The position numbers were made by a program, and so were the translations under genes. Below are positions 48,092-56,087 of a stretch of DNA of 64,000 nucleotides, one piece after another. The DNA is taken from NCBI RefSeq assembly GCF_037811135.1, contig NZ_CP149130.1:3835001-3899000 (forward strand). Direction: 5' to 3'. The stretch is from Aeromonas rivipollensis (lineage in GTDB: Bacteria; Pseudomonadota; Gammaproteobacteria; Enterobacterales; Aeromonadaceae). The notes beneath the pieces were generated by a model. The model saw nothing but the letters and a program-made list of their open reading frames with translations. It was not told where the DNA came from and did not search any database. Within the stretch, counting starts at the first letter, position 1. Every line of letters starts with the position of its first letter.

Positions 48092-49065
48092 CAGTCCTGG
48101 GTTCCCTTCTTTTCTAAAAGAGTGCTGGGTAAATTGAATGGTGGCAGCCCGAACCAGGCTCGGGCCGCCATGGCATCTCGTTCGATCTGCTCTTTCAAGG
48201 CGGTGAAAGAGGCAAACTTCTGCTCTTCGCGCAGCTTGTGGCGAAGCAGCACCTTGACCTGCTGACCGTATAGATCACCAGAAAAATCAAATAGATGTAC
48301 TTCCAATCTGGCTTGTGTACCGCTCAAGGTCGGCCGTACACCCACATTGGCGACACCGGGGAAGATCTTGCCGGAACATAACACTTCCACCGCGAACACG
48401 CCACCGACCGGGATCACCTGTCGTTTGAGCGCGAGATTGGCGGTAGGAAAACCGATGGTGCGCCCCAGCTTGTCGCCGTGGGCCACACGACCACTGATGG
48501 CATAGGGGCGGCCGAGCATCAGCTCCACCTCCGCCATCCGCCCCGCCTTCAAGGCCTCGCGCACCAGGGTGCTGCTGACCCGCTGGCGCTCGACCTGGAA
48601 GCTCTGGGTGCTGATCACCTCGAAGCCGAAGCGATGGCCCGCTTCCTCCAGCAGGTGGAAGTCCCCTTCCCGTCCCTTGCCGAAGCGAAAATCATCCCCC
48701 ACCACCAGGTAGTGCACGCCGAGTTTCTCCACCAGCAACTGCTCGATGAAGGTGCTGGCGGCCTGTTCGGCGAAGCGGTGAGTGAACCGCACGCAGAGCA
48801 TGCGATCTATCTGCATTCCCTTGAGCGCTTCGTACTTCTCTCGCCAACGGCTGAGGCGGGCAGGGGCGGCATCCCCCGCAAACAGCTCAAGGGGCTGCGG
48901 TTCGAACAACATGACGCAGGCGGGCAGGCCAAGCTGGGTGGCTTTCTCCTGCAGTCGGGCCAGCACCGCATGGTGGCCCTGATGAACCCCATCGAAGTTG
49001 CCTATGGTCAATACACAGCCCCGATGACGGGGCTTGATATTGTGAATGCCGCGAATGAGTTCCAT
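48091..49065 (-). CDS. ribF: Bifunctional riboflavin kinase/FAD synthetase
   Basis: RibF phosphorylates riboflavin to FMN and adenylylates FMN to FAD. The 324-residue protein has the N-terminal nucleotidyltransferase domain ([16 protein letters not shown] and [18 protein letters not shown]) and the C-terminal kinase domain ([14 protein letters not shown] and [15 protein letters not shown]). The ATG at 49065 (MELIRGIHN) has AAGG five bases upstream and fits the family; the ATG at 49089 lacks a ribosome binding site. It heads the ileS-lspA-fkpB-ispH operon as in E. coli. Confidence 0.97.
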   Translation of the reverse strand: MELIRGIHNIKPRHRGCVLTIGNFDGVHQGHHAVLARLQEKATQLGLPACVMLFEPQPLELFAGDAAPARLSRWREKYEALKGMQIDRMLCVRFTHRFAEQAASTFIEQLLVEKLGVHYLVVGDDFRFGKGREGDFHLLEEAGHRFGFEVISTQSFQVERQRVSSTLVREALKAGRMAEVELMLGRPYAISGRVAHGDKLGRTIGFPTANLALKRQVIPVGGVFAVEVLCSGKIFPGVANVGVRPTLSGTQARLEVHLFDFSGDLYGQQVKVLLRHKLREEQKFASFTALKEQIERDAMAARAWFGLPPFNLPSTLLEKKGTQD

Positions 49066-49126
49066 CAGTGCCTTGTGCGTTGCTGCCATGGAAATCGGCG
49101 GATTATATATCAGGCAGCAGGCAGGG

Positions 49127-49172
49127 TCAGCCCTGCTGTTGAGCCGATTTCAGGTATCTGACCCGGAACCCG
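49127..49172 (-). repeat. Degenerate echo of the murJ 3' coding tail
   Basis: On the minus strand the murJ C-terminus reads GVRPRHLKSGQQ and stop. About 40 bases beyond that stop the sequence reads GFRVRYLKSAQQQG and stop. The DNA core CCGATTTCAGGTRTCT occurs at 49197-49212 and again at 49144-49159 (plus-strand view). Like the rapA case it lies outside the intact gene and has no start signal. Confidence 0.75.
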
Positions 49173-49185
49173 GGCGTCATCAGCC

Positions 49186-50748
49186 TCATTGCTGACCCGA
49201 TTTCAGGTGTCTTGGCCTGACCCCCAGCACCAACAGGACTATTCCGTACAAGGCGCCCCCCAGGCTGAGCAGCAAGGTCAGCTCCAGACTGGCTTTGCCC
49301 ATGCTCCAGGCTCCCCACTGGGCGAGATCCGGTGACAGATAGCCAAGCACGCCCCCCATCAGCACGGTCGCCACCAGCAGCTTGAGGCAGAACACGCCCG
49401 TGTTGCGGGAAGGGCGATAGACCGCCTGCTGATAAAGCCCCTTGAACAGCAGGGCCGCATTCAGGGTGCCGGAGCAGGCGGTGGCGAGCGCCAGCCCCAC
49501 ATAGCCAAGCGGGTAGATGAAGACGAGGTTGCACACCATGTTGGCCACCATGGCCATGATGCCGATCCGCACCGGGGTCCTGGTGTCCTGGCGGGCATAG
49601 TAGCCGGGGGCCAGCACCTTGATCAGCATCAGGGAAAGCAGCCCTGTGGTGGAGGCCAGCAAGCTGGCGCTGGACATGGCCACCTCGTGCATGCCGAACT
49701 CGCCGCGCATGAAGAGCACCCGCAGTATGGGCTCGCGCAATACGGCAATCCCCACCATGGCGGGCAGACCGAGCAGCATCACCATGCGCACCCCCCAGTC
49801 CATGGTGCGGGAGAAGTCGGCCGGATCCGCATCCACATGCTTCCTGGCCAGCGCCGGCAGGATCACTGTACTGATGGCGACCGCGAACAGGCCGAGGGGG
49901 AACTCCAGCAGGCGATCCGAGTAATAGAGATAGCTGATGGCGCCTGTCGCCAGGAAGGAGGCCAGCATGGTGTTGATCAGCAGATTGATCTGGCTGACCG
50001 AGACGCCGAACAGCGCCGGTATCATCAGGGTGCGGATCTTCACCACACCAGGATGGTGCCAACCCCACTTGGGCCATACCAGCATGTTGATCTGACGCAG
50101 GAAGGGGTACTGGAACAGAAACTGCACCAGGCCGCCGAGGAAGACACCGATCGCCAGCGCGATCTCGGGCCGCTCCAGCAACGGAGCTATCCACCAGGCT
50201 GCCGCTATCATGGTGAGGTTGAGAAACACCGGTGTGAAGGAGGAGACGGCGAAGCGGCCAAAGGTGTTGAGAATAGCCCCGGCCATGGCGGTAAAGGTGA
50301 TAAACCAGAGATAGGGGAAGGTAATCTTGAGCATCAGGCTGGCCAGCTCGAACTTCTCGGCCGCCGGGCCACCGTGCAGCCAGTCCCAGAACCAGCCCCA
50401 GCCGAACAGCGCCGTCAGCACGCCTGAACCCAGCACCCCGAGCAGTGTGACTATGGTGACTATGCCGCCAAGGGTACCCGCCACCGCGGCCAGCAGCTCG
50501 CGAACGGCCTGCTCGTCACCGTTTTTCTTGTACTCCGTCATCACGGGCACGAAGGCCTGGTTGAAAGCCCCTTCGGCGAACAGCCGGCGCAAGAAGTTGG
50601 GAATGCGGTTGGCAAAGAAGAAGACGTCTGCGGCCACCCCGGCACCGAGCAGATTGGCGATGACCACATCGCGCACCAAGCCCATCACGCGGGACGCCAG
50701 CGTCATTCCGGACACTATCATGCCGGATTTGATCAATTTCTTACTCAA
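49186..50748 (-). CDS. murJ: Lipid II flippase MurJ
   Basis: MurJ moves lipid-linked peptidoglycan precursors across the inner membrane. The 520-residue MOP-superfamily protein has about 14 hydrophobic helices; the opening MSKKLIKSGMIVSGMTLASR and the RVMGLVRDVVIANLLGAG and RRLFAEGAFNQAFVPV segments are typical MurJ signatures with functionally important basic residues. It lies upstream of ribF on the same strand with about 120 bases between, and divergent from rpsT, an arrangement also seen in related genera. A degenerate copy of its tail follows the stop. Confidence 0.97.
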   Translation of the reverse strand: MSKKLIKSGMIVSGMTLASRVMGLVRDVVIANLLGAGVAADVFFFANRIPNFLRRLFAEGAFNQAFVPVMTEYKKNGDEQAVRELLAAVAGTLGGIVTIVTLLGVLGSGVLTALFGWGWFWDWLHGGPAAEKFELASLMLKITFPYLWFITFTAMAGAILNTFGRFAVSSFTPVFLNLTMIAAAWWIAPLLERPEIALAIGVFLGGLVQFLFQYPFLRQINMLVWPKWGWHHPGVVKIRTLMIPALFGVSVSQINLLINTMLASFLATGAISYLYYSDRLLEFPLGLFAVAISTVILPALARKHVDADPADFSRTMDWGVRMVMLLGLPAMVGIAVLREPILRVLFMRGEFGMHEVAMSSASLLASTTGLLSLMLIKVLAPGYYARQDTRTPVRIGIMAMVANMVCNLVFIYPLGYVGLALATACSGTLNAALLFKGLYQQAVYRPSRNTGVFCLKLLVATVLMGGVLGYLSPDLAQWGAWSMGKASLELTLLLSLGGALYGIVLLVLGVRPRHLKSGQQ

Positions 50749-50862
50749 GACGAGGCCTCTGGAACTGTCAGAATGAAAAGAATGCTGCTAGAATCGGCCG
50801 ACAGTTTAACCGTCTCCCAACTGACACACCACCGGGGGGCGGTGTTTATTTGCACAAATCAT

Positions 50863-50891
50863 TTGACAATATGTGGTTGAGAAGGCATATT
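50863..50891 (+). promoter_or_regulatory. Sigma-70 promoter of rpsT
   Basis: TTGACA (50863-50868), a 17-base spacer, then CATATT (50886-50891), 49 bases before the rpsT start. Confidence 0.7.
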
Positions 50892-50939
50892 TCCGGGCCT
50901 TTTCAATACACTCGCTAAGACAGTTTTAGGAGTTTTACC

Positions 50940-51203
50940 TTGGCTAACATCAAATCTGCTAAGAAGCGCGCGATTCAGGCAGAAAAACGTCGTCAGCACA
51001 ACGCCAGCCGTCGTTCCATGACCCGTACCTACCTGAAGAAAGTAATTGCTGCCATCGCCTCTGGCGACAAGGCTGCTGCCACTGCCGCTTTCGCTGTTGC
51101 TCAGCCGATCATGGATCGTATGGCGACCAAAGGCCTGATCCACAAGAACAAAGCTGCTCGTCACAAGAGCCGCCTGTCTGCCCAGATCAAAGCTATGGCT
51201 TAA
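50940..51203 (+). CDS. rpsT: 30S ribosomal protein S20
   Basis: S20 binds the 5' domain of 16S rRNA early in assembly. The 87-residue helical, Lys/Arg-rich product reads [20 protein letters not shown] onward. The start codon is TTG at 50940 with AGGAG nine bases upstream; E. coli rpsT also uses UUG, which is linked to autogenous control of S20 synthesis. It is monocistronic between a clear promoter and a terminator, and divergent from murJ. Confidence 0.98.
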   Translation: MANIKSAKKRAIQAEKRRQHNASRRSMTRTYLKKVIAAIASGDKAAATAAFAVAQPIMDRMATKGLIHKNKAARHKSRLSAQIKAMA

Positions 51204-51225
51204 TCAGCTTCGGCTGAACAAAGCT

Positions 51226-51254
51226 AAAAAAACCGGCCTTAGTGCCGGTTTTTT
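51226..51254. terminator. Terminator of rpsT
   Basis: AACCGGC / GCCGGTT stem with a short loop, flanked by seven A residues and six T residues; its right end overlaps the 3' end of the hlyU gene. Confidence 0.92.
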
Positions 51255-51555
51255 ATTTGGGTTCGCTGCAATACAACCTGTGCAACAATCCAATCATCTC
51301 TCGTACCTCATGGCTGCGCAGCGAATAGTAGACCGTCTGGGCCTCTTTTCGCGTCGCCACCAGATCATCGCGCCGCAACACCGCCAGGTGCTGTGACAGG
51401 GCCGATTGACTCAGTCCCAGCCGCTCGTTGAGTTCCCCCACCGACAGCTCTCTCTCCAATAACTGGCACAGAATGAACAAGCGCCGTTCATTGGCCAGCG
51501 CCTTGAGCAGGGTGACCGCACGTCCGGCATTCGCCTCCATCTCTTCCAACTGCAT
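51253..51555 (-). CDS. hlyU: HlyU-type ArsR/SmtB winged-helix regulator
   Basis: A 100-residue ArsR-family repressor closely resembling Vibrio HlyU, which antagonises H-NS at hemolysin and toxin genes. The DNA-recognition helix is LSQSALSQHLAVLRRDDLV. There is no metal-binding ELCVCDL motif. Instead two cysteines, Cys30 (LFILCQLL) and Cys96 (HRLYCSE), occupy the positions used by the HlyU/BigR/SqrR group for thiol or persulfide sensing. It is divergent from nothing obvious and monocistronic, so its targets lie elsewhere. Confidence 0.87.
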   Translation of the reverse strand: MQLEEMEANAGRAVTLLKALANERRLFILCQLLERELSVGELNERLGLSQSALSQHLAVLRRDDLVATRKEAQTVYYSLRSHEVREMIGLLHRLYCSEPK

Positions 51556-51604
51556 CGCATTCCCTCCCCTGCAAGACAGGAATCATACCCCCTGGCCCGT
51601 CGAT

Positions 51605-52537
51605 TTAAAATGACAGGGTCGCCGGCTGAATGGTGGTGAAGTCCTCCTGACCGGCAAAGAGGAAGGAGAAATCACTCTCGCACACCCGCTTCACCGCCGG
51701 ATGCTGGATCATCCGCTCGGCGAAGATGACGTAGTACTCCTCCATCAGATCCTGGGTCTCCCCGATCAGCATCACTTCCTCCCCCTCCAGGATCTCCTCC
51801 CTATAGATGGTCGGCGCCATGAAGATGCCCTGATTGAAGAAGCCAAACGCCTTCATCAGGGCCGCATCGTCGAATTCCCCCAGGATGCTGGGAGAGATGC
51901 CCTGCTGCTCGAACCACTGGGTCAGCTGGCGCCCCATGGCGGTACGACGGCCAGGAATGAGCAGCTTGCGCTCCTCCAGGCAGGCGGGAAAAGGCTTTTC
52001 GGGCAGCGGCGCCTTGCAGAAGAAGCTGACGCCGCAGCCCCCCAGCCGCTTGGAGAGCAGGCCGGCATGCTGGCTGGAGTCCACCGGGCAATCGGAGAGG
52101 ATCATGTCGAGCTTGTGCTCGCTCAGTTGCTCAAGGAGCAGCTCGTGGGTTGATTCGAAACAGCGCAGATGGATGGAGCCGTCGTTGGGGATGACGGAGA
52201 GCAGCACCCGGCTGGCGAGGCGCTTGGAGAGTGCATCGGCGATGCCGACGTCAAACAGGATCTGGCTCTCCTTGCGGTAGTTGACGATATCCAGCATCTC
52301 GTAGGAGAGGCTGAACATCTTGTCGGCATAGCGAAACACCAGTTGGCCCAGTTCGGTGGCCTCGAGGGAACGCCCCTTGCGGATCAACAGCTTGCCGCCG
52401 AGACGCTGCTCCAGCAGTTTGATCTGACCGGTGACTGTCTGGGGAGTGAGGAACAGGGCTTCCGCCGCCTGGGTGACGGAGCCCTTCTTCTGAGTCATCC
52501 AAAAATAGTAGAGGTGGTTGTAATTAAGGTGTGACAT
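51605..52537 (-). CDS. nhaR: LysR-family transcriptional activator NhaR
   Basis: NhaR activates the sodium/proton antiporter gene nhaA in response to Na+. The 310-residue protein has the LysR N-terminal helix-turn-helix ([20 protein letters not shown], about 20-40) and an effector-binding domain; the opening [20 protein letters not shown] is typical of NhaR. It lies downstream of nhaA, with one small gene in between. Its ATG lies inside the 3' end of that gene (14-base overlap), implying translational coupling. Confidence 0.94.
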   Translation of the reverse strand: MSHLNYNHLYYFWMTQKKGSVTQAAEALFLTPQTVTGQIKLLEQRLGGKLLIRKGRSLEATELGQLVFRYADKMFSLSYEMLDIVNYRKESQILFDVGIADALSKRLASRVLLSVIPNDGSIHLRCFESTHELLLEQLSEHKLDMILSDCPVDSSQHAGLLSKRLGGCGVSFFCKAPLPEKPFPACLEERKLLIPGRRTAMGRQLTQWFEQQGISPSILGEFDDAALMKAFGFFNQGIFMAPTIYREEILEGEEVMLIGETQDLMEEYYVIFAERMIQHPAVKRVCESDFSFLFAGQEDFTTIQPATLSF

Positions 52538-52928
52538 CCGATGGGGTTCCCGCGCTGCGCGGGCTCCGGTAGCAGCTGAGTTCAACCGCCAGAATGTCAT
52601 ACATGTCGCTGATCGAGTCAACTTTGTTTGCGCCGAACTGCTCTTGCAGGGTCAGCTTGAGGCGGGCCGGATCCGGCATCCGCTCCCCGCAGTAACGCTT
52701 GTTCGACTGCTTGACTCGCTCGCCGGCCCGGCTGCTGAGGGCCCGTTCGGTAAAGGTTTCACCGAATCTGGCCTTGGCCTGCTTGTCCCCCAGCATGAGA
52801 GCGCTGTCAACCACCCCATTGAGATAGGCCGAGCAACTGGCCGACATCGCATCCTGCTGGCACTCAGCCAGGCTATTCGCCCAGACTGCCGGGCTCGCCA
52901 GCATGACTAACCATCCGAGTCTTCTCAT
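52524..52928 (-). CDS. Small periplasmic protein between nhaA and nhaR
   Basis: A 134-residue protein with a signal peptide ([17 protein letters not shown]). The mature domain has four cysteines ([25 protein letters not shown]), a spacing that loosely recalls the Rap1a/Tai family of periplasmic immunity proteins, but that match is weak. Its start overlaps the nhaA stop (ATGA) and its end overlaps the nhaR start, so it is a fixed member of a nhaA-orf-nhaR operon. I do not know its function; a link to Na+/H+ homeostasis is inferred from position only. Confidence 0.72.
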   Translation of the reverse strand: MRRLGWLVMLASPAVWANSLAECQQDAMSASCSAYLNGVVDSALMLGDKQAKARFGETFTERALSSRAGERVKQSNKRYCGERMPDPARLKLTLQEQFGANKVDSISDMYDILAVELSCYRSPRSAGTPSDVTP

Positions 52929-54115
52929 AACCCCTCCGTGCTTTGATTCGCCTCCCGATTGGGCAGCGATATCCGCAGGGCGATAAAACCGATCACAGCC
53001 GCCAGGGTGGATCCCACCAGGATCCCGAGGCGTGAGTAGCTGCCGTAGTCCAGTCCGCCATGCTCAAATGCCAGCGATGCGATGAACATCGACATGGTAA
53101 AGCCGATGCCACACAGGATGCTGACCGCAAAGATCTGCTTGAAGTTGACGCCGCTCGGCAGCTGGGCGATGCCGAGTTTCACCGACAGCCAGCTGATGGT
53201 GAAGATACCGAGGGGTTTGCCGATGAAGAGCCCCAGTATGATGCCCATGGGCACCGGGCTGAGCAGATCCGACAGCTGGATCCCGTCGAGGGAGACCCCG
53301 GCGTTGGCAAAGGCAAACAACGGCAGTATCAGGTACGCGCTCCAGGGATGCAGCACATGCTCCAGGTGCTTGAGCGGCGAGGCATAGCGCTTGCCGTTAA
53401 GCGGGATCATGAAGCCAACGATGACGCCGGCCAGGGTCGCATGGACGCCCGATTTCAACACTGCCACCCAGAGCACCAGACCCACCAGCATGTAGAGGCC
53501 GATCCTGTCCTCACCGCGGCGGTTCATCCACAGCAGAGTGAGGGTCGCCACTATGCCGACCGCCAGTGCGGTCAGCGACAGCTGCTGGGTATAGAAGAGG
53601 GCGATGATGATGATGACCCCAAGATCATCCATGATGGCCAGGGCCAGCAGGAATACCTTGAGGCTGGTCGGTACCCGTTTGCCGAGCAGCGCCATCACCC
53701 CGAGGGCGAAGGCGATGTCGGTTGCGGCCGGAATGGCCCAGCCGGCCCGGGTCACTTCGTCTTCGTAGTTGAAGAAGGCATAGATGAGCGCAGGGGCCAG
53801 CATGCCGCCCACGGCGGCGATGGCCGGGAAGGTGGCCTGCACCCGTGATGAGAGCGCCCCCTCCAGCATCTCACGCTTTACTTCCAGCCCGACCAGCAGG
53901 AAGAAGATCGCCATGAAGCCGTCGTTGATCCAGAGCAACAGCGGCTTGTTGATGTCGAGGGCGGCAATGCGCACCTGTACCTGGGTATTGAGGAAACTCT
54001 GATAGTGCTCCGCCAGGGCAGAGTTGGCCAGACCGATGGCCACCAGGGCGGCCAGGATCAGAATTATTCCGGAGGCTGACTCCAGTTTGAGAAATCGCTT
54101 GAACACATCGCTCAT
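52925..54115 (-). CDS. nhaA: Na+/H+ antiporter NhaA
   Basis: NhaA exports Na+ or Li+ in exchange for two protons, giving salt and alkaline tolerance. The 396-residue protein has about 12 membrane helices. The essential aspartates are present: the Asp133-type site in [12 protein letters not shown] and the Asp163/Asp164-type pair in [16 protein letters not shown]. The opening [20 protein letters not shown] is typical. A LysR regulator of the NhaR type is two genes downstream. Confidence 0.97.
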   Translation of the reverse strand: MSDVFKRFLKLESASGIILILAALVAIGLANSALAEHYQSFLNTQVQVRIAALDINKPLLLWINDGFMAIFFLLVGLEVKREMLEGALSSRVQATFPAIAAVGGMLAPALIYAFFNYEDEVTRAGWAIPAATDIAFALGVMALLGKRVPTSLKVFLLALAIMDDLGVIIIIALFYTQQLSLTALAVGIVATLTLLWMNRRGEDRIGLYMLVGLVLWVAVLKSGVHATLAGVIVGFMIPLNGKRYASPLKHLEHVLHPWSAYLILPLFAFANAGVSLDGIQLSDLLSPVPMGIILGLFIGKPLGIFTISWLSVKLGIAQLPSGVNFKQIFAVSILCGIGFTMSMFIASLAFEHGGLDYGSYSRLGILVGSTLAAVIGFIALRISLPNREANQSTEGL

Positions 54116-54401
54116 GGTCTAACTATCCATAAAATTGTACTTTTTCAGTCTAGGGGCCGAGTGAGTTAATGAAAAATCGTTTCTAACTGCCAGTAACAAC
54201 GGAAAAACCGAAGGCAAAACAAATCATGTCTGCTATAAGCACGTTTTTTCCTCGCCTTCCCCCGCCCGCGGAGCATTCGTTTTTTTGCATATTCATTCTA
54301 TCCAGGCATGAAAAAGGCGCCCGCAGGCGCCTTTCGAACAGATGGAATTGCATAGCGGGAGAGCCCGCCGAGTGCCGCCCGCCATCACGGCGGATACAGG
54401 A
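54116..54401. promoter_or_regulatory. nhaA promoter region and thyA 3' region
   Basis: About 285 bases with no plausible gene. The AT-rich part (54116-54230) upstream of nhaA should hold its promoter and NhaR sites, which I could not place with confidence. The rest is the thyA trailer with its terminator at 54310-54334. Confidence 0.55.
54310..54334 (-). terminator. Rho-independent terminator of the lgt-thyA transcript
   Basis: Minus-strand AGGCGCC / GGCGCCT stem with a four-to-six-base loop, followed by TTTTT. Confidence 0.87.
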
Positions 54402-55196
54402 TCAGATGGCGACAGGTGCCTTGATACCCGGATGGGGATCATAACCCTGGATCTCGAAGTCCTCGAACCTGTAGTCGAAGATGGAGTCCGGCTTGCGCTT
54501 GATCACCAGCTGCGGCAAGGGACGCGGCTCGCGGGAGAGCTGCAGCGCCGTCTGCTCCATGTGGTTGGAGTAGAGGTGCACGTCGCCACCGGTCCAGACG
54601 AAATCGCCCACGGCCAGATCGCACTGCTGGGCCATCATGTGGGTCAGCAGGGCGTAGCTCGCAATATTGAACGGCAGGCCGAGGAAGACGTCGCAACTGC
54701 GCTGATAGAGCTGGCAGGAGAGCTTGCCGTCTGCCACGTAGAACTGGAAGAAGGCGTGACAAGGGGCGAGCGCCATCTTGTCCAGCTCACCCACGTTCCA
54801 GGCGGAGACTATGATGCGGCGGGAATCCGGGTTGTGCTTGATGTCATCCACCGCCTTCTGGATCTGGTCGATGACGGTGCCATCGGCCGCCGGCCAGGAG
54901 CGCCACTGGGCACCGTAGACAGGGCCCAGATCGCCGTGCTCGTCGGCCCACTCGTCCCAGATGCTGACGCCGTGCTCCTTCAGATAGGCGGTGTTGGTGT
55001 CGCCATTGAGGAACCACAGCAGCTCGTGAATGATGGAGCGCAGGTGGCACTTCTTGGTGGTCACCAACGGGAAACCTTCCGCCAGATTGAAGCGCATCTG
55101 ATGACCGAACAGGGAGACGGTCCCCGTGCCGGTGCGATCGGATTTGACGGTGCCTTCATCCAGGATCTTCTGCATAAGGTCGAGATAGGCCCTCAT
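54402..55196 (-). CDS. thyA: Thymidylate synthase
   Basis: ThyA methylates dUMP to dTMP with methylene-tetrahydrofolate. The 264-residue length equals that of E. coli. The catalytic cysteine is in [12 protein letters not shown] (about residue 146), with conserved [47 protein letters not shown] and DVHLYSNH segments. Its ATG overlaps the lgt stop by four bases, the lgt-thyA pairing also found in E. coli. Confidence 0.98.
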   Translation of the reverse strand: MRAYLDLMQKILDEGTVKSDRTGTGTVSLFGHQMRFNLAEGFPLVTTKKCHLRSIIHELLWFLNGDTNTAYLKEHGVSIWDEWADEHGDLGPVYGAQWRSWPAADGTVIDQIQKAVDDIKHNPDSRRIIVSAWNVGELDKMALAPCHAFFQFYVADGKLSCQLYQRSCDVFLGLPFNIASYALLTHMMAQQCDLAVGDFVWTGGDVHLYSNHMEQTALQLSREPRPLPQLVIKRKPDSIFDYRFEDFEIQGYDPHPGIKAPVAI

Positions 55197-56020
55197 TGTT
55201 TTACCTCCTTCGCCGCGTTGCCGAACAGCTGCGGACGCTTGTAGGCAACCCAGATCATCAGGGCGCCGATGATGATCATCGGGGTAGAGAGGATCTGGCC
55301 CATGCTGATCTCCTGGAAGTAGAGACCCAGCTGGCTGTCAGGCTGGCGTACGAACTCCACCAAGAAACGGAACAGGCCGTAGAACAGCAGGAACATGCCG
55401 GAGATGGCGCCCCGTGGCGGGTTCTTGCGCCAGAACAGGTTCAGGATGATGAAGAGCACCACCCCTTCCAGGGCAAACTGATAGAGCTGGGAGGGGTGAC
55501 GCGGCTCGGGGCCGGCCTCCGGGAAGATGATGGCCCAGGGCACGTCTGTGACCCGACCCCACAGCTCGCCGTTCATGAAGTTGCCGATGCGCCCGACGCC
55601 GAGGCCGAACGGAATGAGCGGCGCCACAAAGTCCGCCACGGTGAAGAAGTGACGCTTGGTCTTGTGCGCAAACCAGATCATGGCGGTGATGACCCCGATC
55701 AGGCCGCCGTGGAACGACATACCGCCGGTCCAGATCTTGAACAGGTAGGTAGGATCGGCCAGGAAGAGATCGAAGTTGTAGAACAGCACATAGCCGATAC
55801 GACCACCCAGGATCACCCCAAGGAAGCCGTAGAACAGCAGGTCGGAGACCTCGTTGCGAGTCCAGCCACTGTTGGGCGCATCGGCGCGGCGGCCTGCAAG
55901 CCACATGGCAAAGGCGAAACCAAACAAATACATGAGACCATACCAGCGTACCGATAGTGGTCCCAAACTGAATGCTACGGGATCAATCTGCGAGAAAACC
56001 CAATATCCGTCGTGCTGCAT
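55193..56020 (-). CDS. lgt: Phosphatidylglycerol-prolipoprotein diacylglyceryl transferase
   Basis: Lgt transfers diacylglycerol from phosphatidylglycerol to the lipobox cysteine of prolipoproteins. The 275-residue protein has seven membrane helices and the Lgt signature [14 protein letters not shown] (about 141-154), with HGG in [10 protein letters not shown] and [11 protein letters not shown] near the start. The ATG at 56020 ([18 protein letters not shown]) was chosen because it aligns with family starts; an upstream ATG at 56062 adds unmatched residues. thyA overlaps downstream. Confidence 0.96.
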   Translation of the reverse strand: MQHDGYWVFSQIDPVAFSLGPLSVRWYGLMYLFGFAFAMWLAGRRADAPNSGWTRNEVSDLLFYGFLGVILGGRIGYVLFYNFDLFLADPTYLFKIWTGGMSFHGGLIGVITAMIWFAHKTKRHFFTVADFVAPLIPFGLGVGRIGNFMNGELWGRVTDVPWAIIFPEAGPEPRHPSQLYQFALEGVVLFIILNLFWRKNPPRGAISGMFLLFYGLFRFLVEFVRQPDSQLGLYFQEISMGQILSTPMIIIGALMIWVAYKRPQLFGNAAKEVKQ

Positions 56021-56087
56021 GGCGCGGCCCCAGTCATAAGAAAAGCCGCATTCTCCGATCATTCGTCAGCAGGAACAAGACTGAATA

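Noticed and set aside
46586..48265. A 559-codon open frame antisense to ileS
   Set aside because: Shadow of isoleucyl-tRNA synthetase in high-G+C sequence.
49127..50194. A long second reading frame across murJ
   Set aside because: It is an out-of-frame shadow of murJ; only its last 14 codons are of interest, as the tail echo.
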